Assembly (NCBI GenBank): GCA_944548615.1
Contig: OX155951.1
Location: 25,580,445-25,644,444 of the forward strand
DNA: 64,000 bases
Reading direction: 5' to 3'
Source: Micropterix aruncella
Taxonomy: Eukaryota; Arthropoda; Insecta; Lepidoptera; Micropterigidae
The notes below the pieces were generated by a model. The model worked only from the letters and a program-made list of their open reading frames with translations, was not told the origin of the DNA and did no database searches. Shown one piece after another: positions 39,604 to 49,743 of this stretch; position 1 is the first letter of the stretch; every line of letters begins with the position of its first letter. The translations under genes and the position numbers were made by a program.

Positions 39604-40099
39604 TTAATAAAGTCTCATCTCGTGTCAATTCAATCCATGAGTTTTACTCTTAATTATTATAACTACACCTACTGGGTCTAGTTTACTATAGTGAAATATT
39701 ACCTACTGTTAAGCGAATTTCTATAAAAAAACATAATAATATATGCAGTAAGTTAAATAAAATAGAAAAGCTTCTCTAATAGCATGGCTGAATTTGCAAC
39801 CCTTGCCTATTGGTGTAGGTTCACATTCGGTATTTCAAATTTGTAATTCCTTGTTCAATTCCGTTGATTAGGTGTAGGAATGTCTATTGTGGGTTATCCT
39901 TTCTTAGTTGGTAGGTAATTAGATAGGTACAAGTGTTTGATAATTTACGCAGTCACAAAGTTAAATAAAGGAAATCTAACAGTTGTTCGATGGTTTCATA
40001 CTTCCGGTGCGCACAATTATCTACTTGCTGAATGAAACCTGTATTAGTGCGATTATTTTGAGCAACTGATATCATTCTTGAAGTCTTCATTTCATTTTT
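39604..40099. other. No gene recognised
   Basis: AT-rich filler; no frame, repeat or motif stands out apart from a small inverted repeat near 40085-40115 (CTTCATTT/AAATGAAG). Confidence 0.5.
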
Positions 40100-40109
40100 T
40101 TTTCACAAA

Positions 40110-40222
40110 ATGAAGTCGCCCGCAGTATACGAAAGCGCGCGCAGGGCGGCGCACTTCCAACGTAGCAGTAATATACTCTAAACGCTATATAAGTGGAAGA
40201 CATTTTATATTACGTCATTAGG
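40110..40222 (+). promoter_or_regulatory. Candidate TATA promoter with short downstream frame
   Basis: GCGCGCGCAGGGCGGCGCAC (40134-40153) precedes TATATAAG (40186-40193). About 29 bp downstream GTCATTAGG (40214) gives an initiator-like TCATT, the spacing of a TATA core promoter. A 61-codon frame (40193-40378, MEDILYYVIRLASVSLRGPI onward) begins on the TATA box itself and could only be used from an internal Met. It is unrecognised. The context suggests a gene start or solitary promoter. Confidence 0.3.
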
Positions 40223-40871
40223 CTGGCGAGTGTGTCATTACGGGGACCGATAAACGTGCACGTCACTCGCCAGGACACGAATCGACCGCTTTTTTCGACG
40301 ACCCGCACCACCCTGTACTGCAAGGGCTTAGTCAGCAACGTCGAATATCTACTGTCGTGTCCACAATGTCTCTTGTGAAAGAAATCGTAAAAAACTTTTC
40401 TTCGTAGATCATATCTACCTACGTAACCTAACATAATTTCCAATCTCCAATAAAAGAAAGTTTTCTGTTAAATTCGTCCGAGGTATTATTTTAGTCTAGT
40501 CATAAATAGAATAAGAATATAATAATAATTTTAAAAATAAAGTTACCGAAATGAAATGCTTGAAAAGGCGATAAACAATGTCTCAAAGTATCACACGTAT
40601 CACACGTATCACACGTAATATAACAAAAAAAGGAAAAAATACACTTCTAATTGCTTTAATAAATAAGCAGCATGTGTACTGATACCCAATACTTCATAAT
40701 CAAGTGAGATAAAATAATAAATAATAATATAAAAAAAATAAGAAATGGTCAGGTCAAAGATGAGGAGGCGTTTAATAAAATCCTCATTATTTTCCAGCCT
40801 ATAGTACGTCATTGATTGTACAATAAACCCGTTTAACTAAACATGTATTTTTACCTTCATTATATTTGTAG

Positions 40872-41052
40872 CTCTTTAGTGTGCTTTAGTGTGCTTGGTC
40901 AACGACTGAAATCATTTCTTGTGGCCTACCTTACTAATTTAGAATTACCAGGACGTCAAGCCCTAAAGTTCATGCAGTATTCACCATTGCAGAATTGCAG
41001 CGTCAGGATTGAGGCGTTAGAATTCGATTTTAAAGACAATATCTCTGCTTGA
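40872..41052 (+). CDS. Weak candidate terminal exon
   Basis: After TTCATTATATTTGTAG, a possible acceptor ending 40871, a frame continues to a TGA at 41050 and includes GQRLKSFLVAYLTNLELPGR then QALKFMQYSPLQN. Codon-like composition in an AT-rich area is the only support. No family recognised. Confidence 0.15.
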
Positions 41053-41469
41053 GACCCAGAAAACTATTTTTTAACATTCTTAAGTCCCACGGTTTAGGCA
41101 GGCAGTCCTCAAGCCACAAAATGAATGAAGGATTAAATGTTAAAATTATCATAGTATTATATTTCCATTGGGACTGAATAGGTGTGCAAAGTTTAATGAG
41201 AATCAATTAAGTAAAAGTAGTTAGAAAATCAGTCCCAATATTTAAACTATACGGAACGTGAAGCTAAATGAAACCGTTTCAAATAGAACAACAGTACAAC
41301 AGTAAATACAGAGACTGAATCCAGTGGGACCTATCCTAAAAAGTTGCCGTTCTATTTCAAACTTAAAGTAAACCTAAGTAACACCCTTTTTTAACAAAAA
41401 ATGTATAGATAATTAATTATTCGAGAAATTGACACCTATTCCTATGTAGTTGTATCATTCTTCTGTTGT
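41053..41469. other. No gene recognised
   Basis: AT-rich sequence with no supported frame, repeat or regulatory motif. Confidence 0.5.
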
Positions 41470-41830
41470 AGAGCTGAATACATTGTAGATGTGTTTACTG
41501 CCTTCCGGGGCCAACTTTTTTACTATGTCCAAATTTATCTAAATTCCAAAATGTTAAAGTCACTCAAAAGCGCTCAAAAGTTTTTGAGCAAGATCTTGTT
41601 ACGGGTGACGAAGAGTCTCCATTTACAGCTTCTGCGCCTATGTGACTGCTGTAAAGTGCGTGGCCGTGCTGCCGCTCGTTGTCGTGCAGAAGCAGTGGCA
41701 AAGAACAACCGGCCAGGCTCAGTTGTTTTACTGGCTCCCCGATCATTGTTTGTAATTCTTGACAGTACATTTTTTTGTTAACTTGTGCCGGACCGCAAGC
41801 AACTCTAATTGATAACGCCAGCACAGGACC
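41470..41830 (-). pseudogene. Mariner transposase relic
   Basis: The minus strand reads KMYCQELQTMIGEPVKQLSL then LPLLLHDNERQHGHA, matching the YCQQL...KQPxLVN...LLHDNARPHTA stretch around the second catalytic Asp of mariner transposases. Further on, in shifted frames, FWNLDKFGHSKK resembles the FxxLDxFxxGK stretch. At least two frameshifts and no terminal repeats: an old fragment. Confidence 0.6.
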
Positions 41831-42589
41831 TTACATTCGAATATAATGCAAATTTTTATCCATGTTCAAATGCCCAGTGTGTATCAATAACATTAAAATA
41901 AATCAACAACATTAAAAAAAACGTGGCTTAGTGCTCATTACGTCATTTAAATAAAAATCTCAGAGACGTTTTGACTAGCTCATAGACACATTATGGTTGA
42001 CCGATGGAAGCACTGTTATTAAAGGAATTTATCCTGTTTGGATCTTTATAATAATTTTAGAGGATTGGTCAAAGCGAAACATCGTTTTTGCGACAAGTCA
42101 CGTAAGATCACCATCAAATATCTTTCAATTTTTAATATCTTTGGTCTTCTAAGTTTTGCTTGCAGAAAGGCATAAAAATATTACAGAAGGAGTAAATACG
42201 CGTGACCATGACACCATAAATACGATCATAATCCCGAAGTGTTTGACATATCATAAGGCTTTTATAAGTTAATTATGTAAAGTTTCTACGAATATAAGAC
42301 ACGATATCGCAACGCTTTCGACTCCGTTATAAAATAAGCCGACAAGATCCAAATCCTTCTAAATGGGTGAGCCGCTGCACCTAATCTGCCCCCTCCGACT
42401 TGGGCACCATTTCGGTGGAGTCGATTTCGGATTGATTGTTACTTATCCACCTACTAAAACCGATTACGACTTTGGATGTCCTTTCTGACTCACGAAAACG
42501 AATGAAATTGTATGTAATTGCTAAAGATACAAAGAATTGAAGGTAGGTTATTTGAGACCAGCAGTGAGCTGGCTTATTTGCCAAGGTTT
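41831..42589. other. No gene recognised
   Basis: AT-rich sequence. A 76-codon minus-strand frame (42381-42611) has no recognisable content. Confidence 0.5.
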
Positions 42590-42665
42590 CGGACATATAC
42601 CTACACTCCATGATTCCGGGTCACCAACATAACCATTAACAGCGGAAACTAAGAATGATAGTTTA
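42590..42665 (+). mobile_element. Family D terminal fragment
   Basis: CATATACCTACACTCCATGA then TTCCGGGTCACCAACATAAC and GGAAACTAAGAATGATAG align with the left terminus of the family D element at 56346, lacking a GGGAGCA segment. The opposite end is not identifiable. 42666-43059 otherwise has no feature. Confidence 0.6.
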
Positions 42666-43059
42666 TTCAATAATTGCCACAATAATAATGAATATGAACG
42701 CTTCTTATATATTTTTTACAGAAAAGCAACGAAAAGAAAAACAATTGTAGCGAATTTGTAAATCGATTATCAAAAAATCATTGATTGTGATTTTAGCTTT
42801 TCGATGGCATTAGGTACTTAACAGCAAACAAGAAGAAAATACTTTTTATTTGAATTATGAGTAGGTATATAATAAACTATGACCATTATATATTTTTGAA
42901 TTTCTATCTGGACATTGCTATCGGTAAATCGACTGTTGCTCATTTCAAAGTGGTGCACCGTGATATCTCAAACCTCGATTTCTTCGGAAAACTTTTGAAA
43001 TTTAAATTGTTTTTATAGCAACCTATTAATCCTTATTAATTCATTATTATTATTATTCA

Positions 43060-43740
43060 TGGTTGTCAGGCGTACATCGTCATCTGCCACCATCCATATT
43101 AAAAACCAACCTCTGGAGAGGGTGTGCCAATATAAAATACCTTGGATGTATTGTGAATGATTAAGAAGACCATAGTGAGGAAGTCAAATACTACATCGAA
43201 CAAGCTAGAGCTACGTTTATCAAAATGAGCCAACTCTTCTGCAACCGTAGTCTCAAACTCTCCACTAGATGCCACCTGGTGCGGTGTTACATATTTTCAA
43301 TCCTCCTGTAGTACGGAGTAGAAACGTAGACACTAACCCAGACTTTGTGTAAAAGGTAGGAAGCTTTCGAAATGTGGATTTACAGGAGAATACTGAAAAT
43401 ATCTAGGACAAATAGAGTCACAAATGAAACGGTTATGCAAAGAATGCGCAAAGGATTGGAATTACTGAAGACCATAAAGAGAAGGAAATTACAATACATG
43501 AGCCACATAATGCGTGGTAACAAATACCATCTTCTACAATTAATCCTGCAAGGAAAGATAAAAGGCCGCCGAAGACCTGGCAGAAGAATTAGACCTGGCC
43601 GAAGAAGAACCCACTGGCTATAAAACCTCGATGAATGGTACAGCTCAAGCACCATTGAATTGTTCCGCGCCGCAACATCACGGACATAACTGGCCATAAT
43701 GTCCGCCGACCTCCGATAGGAGATGGCACTTTAAGAAGAA
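43060..43740 (+). pseudogene. RTE-like LINE ORF, C-terminal relic
   Basis: In one frame, interrupted by stops: IKNQPLERVCQYKYLGCIVN (the thumb-proximal YKYLG motif of non-LTR reverse transcriptases), EQARATFIKMSQLFCNRSLK, EAFEMWIYRRILKISRTNRV, LLKTIKRRKLQYMSHIMRGN, then LILQGKIKGRRRPGRR and an STIELFRAATSRT tail. The order YLG...FEMWxYRRxLKISWxxxxTN...RKLxYxGHxxR...GKxxGRRxxGR...WL is characteristic of RTE-like endonuclease/RT proteins in insects. Catalytic domains upstream are lost and at least five stops break the frame. The end AAGAAGAAAAAG may be the tail. Confidence 0.78.
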
Positions 43741-44640
43741 AAAGATAAATCCTTACAAAAATGCTTATTTTAGTTAGCTCGGCTAGTAGTTGAAATATGT
43801 GCTTTAAAGTATGTATGTATCATCATTTGTTAAGGAGTTATTGGCGTTGAATGTCTCTGCAGAGCCACCATAAGGACTCATCATGCAATGAAGTGCAAAC
43901 TTGATATTTTAAATGGGGTTTTTGATTTCAAATGGGCCATCTTAAAAAGCAAACTGCAGTCATCTCACGCAAGGTATACTTACCTCTGAGCCTTCTAGCT
44001 CGGAGGGAATCGGGTGTAGAGATTGAACAAAAACTGTTTTGTTTTAGTTGGTGTTGTTTTACAGGGAGCATCAAATCAGAAACTGCTCCAGGGCGCCATG
44101 TAGCCCAGGCCAGTACAAGACCGTTGTAGCTAGTTTGAATAGACCCTTATTGTTATAGGTATTGGTGCCCGCCCCCGCGCCAGTCTGCCGGTTTCCAAAT
44201 TAGTTTTCGTCTTGTTATAGAACCGTAAATAAGTAAACAATATCATTATGGGCAGAAATATTGATTGTTCGGCGATGAATTGCATGCAGAAATGCACAAA
44301 GTGTGACGAAAGGCCGCGACTCGCCTGACGTCTTGGCGCCATCGCCTCATAATTACCAGCAGAATGACTCGCGAAAATACCTTTGAGATTTTATTTGCGA
44401 ACTCGAAACGCCCAGCAATATTTCGCATATTGGGATATTGTTGCTAATTTTAATGCACTTTTGCCGAAAGGATTTTTTTGGTTGCTAGGTGGTAAGTAGT
44501 AAGTTATTTTGTAGGAGTTAACGGGATTTCAGTCGACAAGAGGCCGCTATTCCATGCAACAAAATTTTATCCGGGCTCATTTTGCTGCGACATTTCACCG
44601 AAATATTAAAAAAATATATTTTTACCTGAGTATTATATAT
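43741..44640. other. No gene recognised
   Basis: Unique-looking moderate-GC DNA without a convincing frame. Short frames of 60-70 codons on both strands at 43932-44428 overlap and lack recognisable content. Confidence 0.45.
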
Positions 44641-44979
<339 letters not shown>

Positions 44980-45023
44980 TTTTGAAAATTATTTTTATTT
45001 AATTGTAAGGTTAGTAAAGGTTC

Positions 45024-45066
45024 TTGCCGCTGAAGAAGGAGCCACGGGCTCCGAAACGTCCGGCAA
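45024..45066 (+). ncRNA. Hammerhead-ribozyme-like motif (minimal stem III, dimer type)
   Basis: All core elements occur in the order of a type I hammerhead. Stem I is TTGCCG (45024-45029) with CGGCAA (45061-45066). The core CTGAAGA (45030-45036, CUGANGA) follows, then stem II GGAGCC (45038-45043)/GGCTCC (45047-45052) with loop ACG. Next come GAAA (45053-45056), a C-G dinucleotide (45057-45058), then T45059 and C45060, the UH cleavage dinucleotide. Stem III would be only A-U and C-G with no loop, so one molecule cannot close it. ACGT is self-complementary and could pair between two molecules. Hammerhead variants of this kind, cleaving as dimers, are known in association with Penelope-like retroelements. 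Predicted cleavage is after C45060. A deviation is the extra A at 45037. No Penelope coding sequence is visible nearby. Confidence 0.68.
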
Positions 45067-45074
45067 AGGTACAA

Positions 45075-45456
<382 letters not shown>

Positions 45457-45457
45457 A

Positions 45458-46053
<596 letters not shown>

Positions 46054-46339
46054 AACACTAAAGTTGTACGTAACATATATGACAGTCTCTCTCTTCCTTC
46101 TTTTATGACCAAGCAGCCTTTTAAATACTTCATTATTGTCTGCTGATATAATTATATCGGAAACCTTTTCGGAGAAATTAAATAATTAAAGAAGCGTTGA
46201 CCAAAGTCACAGTAAATTTAAGGCGCCAGAGCAATTTGTATTGTCGTTAACGATTGTTATTCCGTCCATGCGAACTTTCACGAAAATAAGTAATTTCCGC
46301 GCACAGCTGTAAAATGAATAGAAAATCATTATTTTAAAC

Positions 46340-46740
46340 GGCACAATGCGTGGGGCTCTCCATTGTCTGGTATATCGGACAATCGCAGATAAAAGCGGGT
46401 AGTTTTAAAAAAGTATGGTGCGAAAGAGCAATTAGTGCGTCACAGACGGTGGCGGAGAGACTTCCGAGTTGGCGACTCGAAACGGAGGCAAATCAATTAT
46501 TCACAATAAGCGCGCGCGCGAGGCCTTTTGTCTTCCATGCCGAGTTGACTGCCAAATCTAATTTTAATTACACAAATTGTGGGGACTGGGGACGCGCTGT
46601 GTAAACACCAGCATAATTATGTCGGTCCCATTATCTTGGCGGATCTGTCACACCACCATCGTGAGACATTCCGTCGCTTTTCGACCCAATAATATCGTGT
46701 GTACGTGGATATAAGCATTCGCTTCGTTATAATTAGTAAG
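46340..46740. promoter_or_regulatory. Moderate-GC, possibly regulatory segment
   Basis: Higher GC than the neighbourhood, with AAGCGCGCGCGCGAGGCC (46508-46525), CACAGACGGTGGCGGAG and GATCTGTCACACCACCATCG. It reads as unique sequence with no copies in the window. An 84-codon plus-strand frame at 46350 is not recognisable. 46741-47079 is similar but lower GC. Function unknown. Confidence 0.22.
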
Positions 46741-47079
46741 GTAGAATATACGATGGCTTAATGGTGTTTTAATGCGCGCGTATAGGTACGAAAATGTCAT
46801 GCCCGTGATTTAGTAGATTTGTTAAAGCGGCTTCATATGTCGTGAATGCGTGGCTGTGTGGAGATTCTTCTCCACAGGTCCTGGTGTTGCCTTTCATGGC
46901 TGGGGTTGCCCTAGATGCCCGGTTGTCGACCGGACAGTTCGGTTTCTTTATGTCTGTCTGATCAAGAAAATCTTGGTAAACCGGACCATAAAAAAGTCAA
47001 ATATCTGTCGCTTGCGCTTGGGCCGACAACCGGCAGGTAGAAACTAAGATTCTTAATATGTGGTGCGATTTATTAACAA

Positions 47080-47200
47080 CTAGCGACCCGCCCCGGCTTC
47101 GCACGGGTGCAATGCTGATACTAAATACAGTACAGAAAAACTGTGAACGTTGTATATAAAAACATAGCGGCCCGCTCTGGCTTCGCACGGGTATAAAATA
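47080..47200 (-). repeat. Helitron 3' terminus with hairpin and internal duplicate
   Basis: Plus-strand CTAGCGACCCGCCCCGGC starts the element's 3' end. ACCCG (47086-47090) pairs with CGGGT (47104-47108), forming the subterminal hairpin expected just before CTAG. A second, diverged GGCTTCGCACGGGT lies at 47179-47192, suggesting a duplicated terminator-like end. Confidence 0.82.
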
Positions 47201-47409
47201 TATAGCCTATGTGATTAAAATCGATCCAGTAGTTTTGATTTATTCATTACTGCCCGTGGCCCGCACGCGTTAAATTTGGAGTAAAACAATCCCCCTTTCC
47301 CTATACCATGAAGATTTCCTGCTATCTTTGGAATATCTAAATTCATACACTACATTTTTACTTATTTACTTTTTACATTTTTAACTATTTATTTTATTTT
47401 TACAACATA

Positions 47410-48942
47410 TTACAGAATGTCTTTATAAACAACGTTCACAGCTTTCTTGTCATTAGACAATACAAACATGTTTTCTCTGGAGGTCACTCTTGAAAGAGCG
47501 ACATACAGTTGTCCATGTGAAAAACAGTCAACGCTCAAATCTAAGCCTGCAACGTTGAAGGTTTGACCCTGCGATTTATTAATGGTCATTGCAAAAGATG
47601 TCTTTACCGGAAACTGTAAACGTTTAAATTGGAAGGGTAAATCCGATGGTATCAGAGGGATTCGGGGAATCAATACATCTTCTCCGGTACCACATCCTGT
47701 GAGTATTGTGCACTCTATTATGAAAGTTTTTAATGATTTTACCAGCAAACGCGTGCCATTGCAAAGTTTAGGTGGATTCAGGTTTCTTAATAAAATAACA
47801 GGACAACCTACTTTCAACACCATTTTGTGAGGAGGGAGTCCAGACGGGTTCAAAGAGTTTAGAAATTCTGTAGGAAAATGAACAGCTTCTTCCAAATCGA
47901 GAACAGTATCGACCGAGTAGTATATTTTCGTCGGCGCATCAATCTTTGAAAGAATCAAGTTATTGACTTTATCTACTTGTTCGTTAGTTGGTGACAGAAT
48001 CGCTCTTTCTTTAAACCAAGATATTGTCTTATAACTTATGTTATCAATGTCAGGATAGACATTGTTGACTAACTCTTGGATGTTGTCTATCAAAACGCAA
48101 AGGTTTTCTAGGTCAATCCTTCCCTCACTTTGTGTTAACTCTCCATTGCCAACTTTTAGCAGCATCTCTGGAAATAGCCTGTTCTCACGTGAAGATGACG
48201 AAACCCTCATATTAGTTTTAAGCTTTAATTTATTGACATGTGGCCAAAGGTTGGATCTTTTTAGGCAAGCATTTATTTCGTCAGAACGTGTTCCTCGAGT
48301 CACAACTGGTAGGATTTGACGGAAATCTCCTGAGAACAGAATTGTACATCCACCCATAGGTGATTTTTTGTTGCGCAAATCGCGCATTGTCCTATCCAGT
48401 GCTTCCACAGACGTCTTGTTTGACATGGTAGCTTCGTCCCAGACTATTAATGAGCAGTCACGCATCAAATTTCCTGTATTGCTCTGTTTAGAAACACTAC
48501 AGACGCTGTTATTATCATCGGTGGCGATTTTCAGCGGGAGCTTGAATGTGGAGTGTGCGGTTCGGCCTCCTTCCAAAAGCGTAGCGGCAATGCCGGATGA
48601 CGCAACAGCCAACGCAATTTTTCCGATAGATCTCACTTTTTTTAAAAGCAGATTGATTAAAAATGTTTTTCCTGTACCTCCTGGGGCATCAAGGAAAAAC
48701 AATTTCCCTTCATTGTTATCAATTGTTGATAGTAATGCAGTGAATACTTTTTTCTGATCGATGTTTAATCGTGGCTCATCTTGAGCTATATTTTGTAAAA
48801 GTCTCGTTTGATCGTATGATGTTTCTCTTGTGTATTCGGCACTGTTAGTTAAATCTGAGTTAGTAGTATTAGCTGGCATCGGCAGCCCAAAATCCTTGAT
48901 CGATTTACCCGAAAGTAATTGCACTACTTTGTTCAATTCCAA
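47410..48942 (-). CDS. Helitron Pif1-type helicase segment, 510-codon open frame
   Basis: The C-terminal DNA helicase part of the Helitron Rep/helicase protein, an ATP-dependent 5'-3' SF1B helicase that unwinds DNA during rolling-circle transposition. Visible motifs: Walker A APGGTGKT (residues 86-93), ASSGIAATLL with GRTAHSTFKLP (115-137), Walker B LIVWDEA (165-171), GDFRQILPV (205-213), LKTNMR (241-246), MTINKSQGQTF (452-462) and YVALSRV (480-486) near the C-terminus. All core SF1B motifs are present and the frame has no stop. The listed Met is only the first in frame: homology extends upstream (FDEALLELNK, to about 48970) until the nested TIR element breaks it. It was therefore translated as part of one large protein and is now severed from Rep. 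A stand-alone host helicase of PIF1 type is excluded by the Helitron ends. Confidence 0.93.
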   Translation of the reverse strand: MELNKVVQLLSGKSIKDFGLPMPANTTNSDLTNSAEYTRETSYDQTRLLQNIAQDEPRLNIDQKKVFTALLSTIDNNEGKLFFLDAPGGTGKTFLINLLLKKVRSIGKIALAVASSGIAATLLEGGRTAHSTFKLPLKIATDDNNSVCSVSKQSNTGNLMRDCSLIVWDEATMSNKTSVEALDRTMRDLRNKKSPMGGCTILFSGDFRQILPVVTRGTRSDEINACLKRSNLWPHVNKLKLKTNMRVSSSSRENRLFPEMLLKVGNGELTQSEGRIDLENLCVLIDNIQELVNNVYPDIDNISYKTISWFKERAILSPTNEQVDKVNNLILSKIDAPTKIYYSVDTVLDLEEAVHFPTEFLNSLNPSGLPPHKMVLKVGCPVILLRNLNPPKLCNGTRLLVKSLKTFIIECTILTGCGTGEDVLIPRIPLIPSDLPFQFKRLQFPVKTSFAMTINKSQGQTFNVAGLDLSVDCFSHGQLYVALSRVTSRENMFVLSNDKKAVNVVYKDIL

Positions 48943-48974
48943 TAATGCTTCGTCAAATATGTTTTGATCATATT

Positions 48975-49743
48975 GGCCCGTATTCCGTTTCTCGCAAGTG
49001 CCTAAATTGGCGTCTAAAAAGGCGCTAAAACGACGCTTAATTTTGAAGTGACATTTTGGTATTCCCTTTCATGGGTCCTAACTGGCGCGTGCTTATGCAG
49101 AGATCATCTGGTACCTAAATTGACGTTAAGCACCGTCGAGATCCTTTTTGGTATTCCGTTTCTACAACTGTCATGGCGGATGGGTCTTGTTCGGGGTCTT
49201 ATCTAAGAACGGTCTAAAATCGATCAGTCTTCTTCTGACAGCCGTGTAACTTGTTTTTGCTTGTGATTCCGAAGTCTTTTCGCGTTGCAATTTTCAAAGA
49301 TGTTTGCTCAGCATTGGCTTTTAAATCGAAGAAGGGATGATGAGCGCAGATTCTCGTAAGTAATTGCTTATTCATATATATATCTTGCCCTGAAAATCCT
49401 GTGTATTTTTTATTGTAGGTTATGATAAATCGCCCTGTATATTCTTGTTTAGGCACATTTTCTTTATTATTGTTTGCCATTTTATTTCAAAACAAACGAA
49501 AACGCGAATCGACATACAAACACGAAACGGCGCGGCGTAGAGCGATCGGGCGACTGACCGGGCGGCAAGCTGTCAAAATTAAGACCCCGCTTTAGAATGG
49601 CCATAGACAAAACGGAAATTTTAAGATTTAAGACCGGTTCTTAATTTTGATGAAACGGAATACCAACAAAATAACGAAGGTGCTTAAGTTCTTAATTTTT
49701 AGCACCAGCTTAGTTTAAGCCCGCGAGAAACGGAATACGGGCC
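48975..49743. mobile_element. 769-bp TIR element nested in the Helitron gene
   Basis: It starts GGCCCGTATTCCGTTTCTCG and ends with the exact reverse complement, a 20-bp perfect TIR. Inner inverted copies of GGTATTCCGTTTC lie near 49148 and 49650. On either side Helitron coding resumes (ELNSDDVHW before, YDQNIFDEA after), proving insertion into the gene. Flanking triplets are ATT and AGT, so no target duplication is evident. It holds one 88-codon minus-strand frame. The superfamily is undetermined; a PIF/Harbinger-like origin is possible from the GGCC-type TIR but unproven. Confidence 0.88.
49214..49480 (-). CDS. Small ORF of the nested TIR element
   Basis: An 88-codon frame begins MANNNKENVPKQEYTGRFII and continues with SGQDIYMNKQLLTRICAHHP. 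It ends after KKTDRF. No domain recognised. It is basic and lacks any DDE signature. It may be a first exon of a lost transposase or accessory protein, or chance. It is preceded (on the minus strand) by about 260 bases to the element's end. Confidence 0.3.
   Translation of the reverse strand: MANNNKENVPKQEYTGRFIITYNKKYTGFSGQDIYMNKQLLTRICAHHPFFDLKANAEQTSLKIATRKDFGITSKNKLHGCQKKTDRF

Noticed and set aside
47582..48757. Plus-strand frames of 82-129 codons opposite the helicase
   Set aside because: Antisense shadows of the well-supported helicase reading frame.
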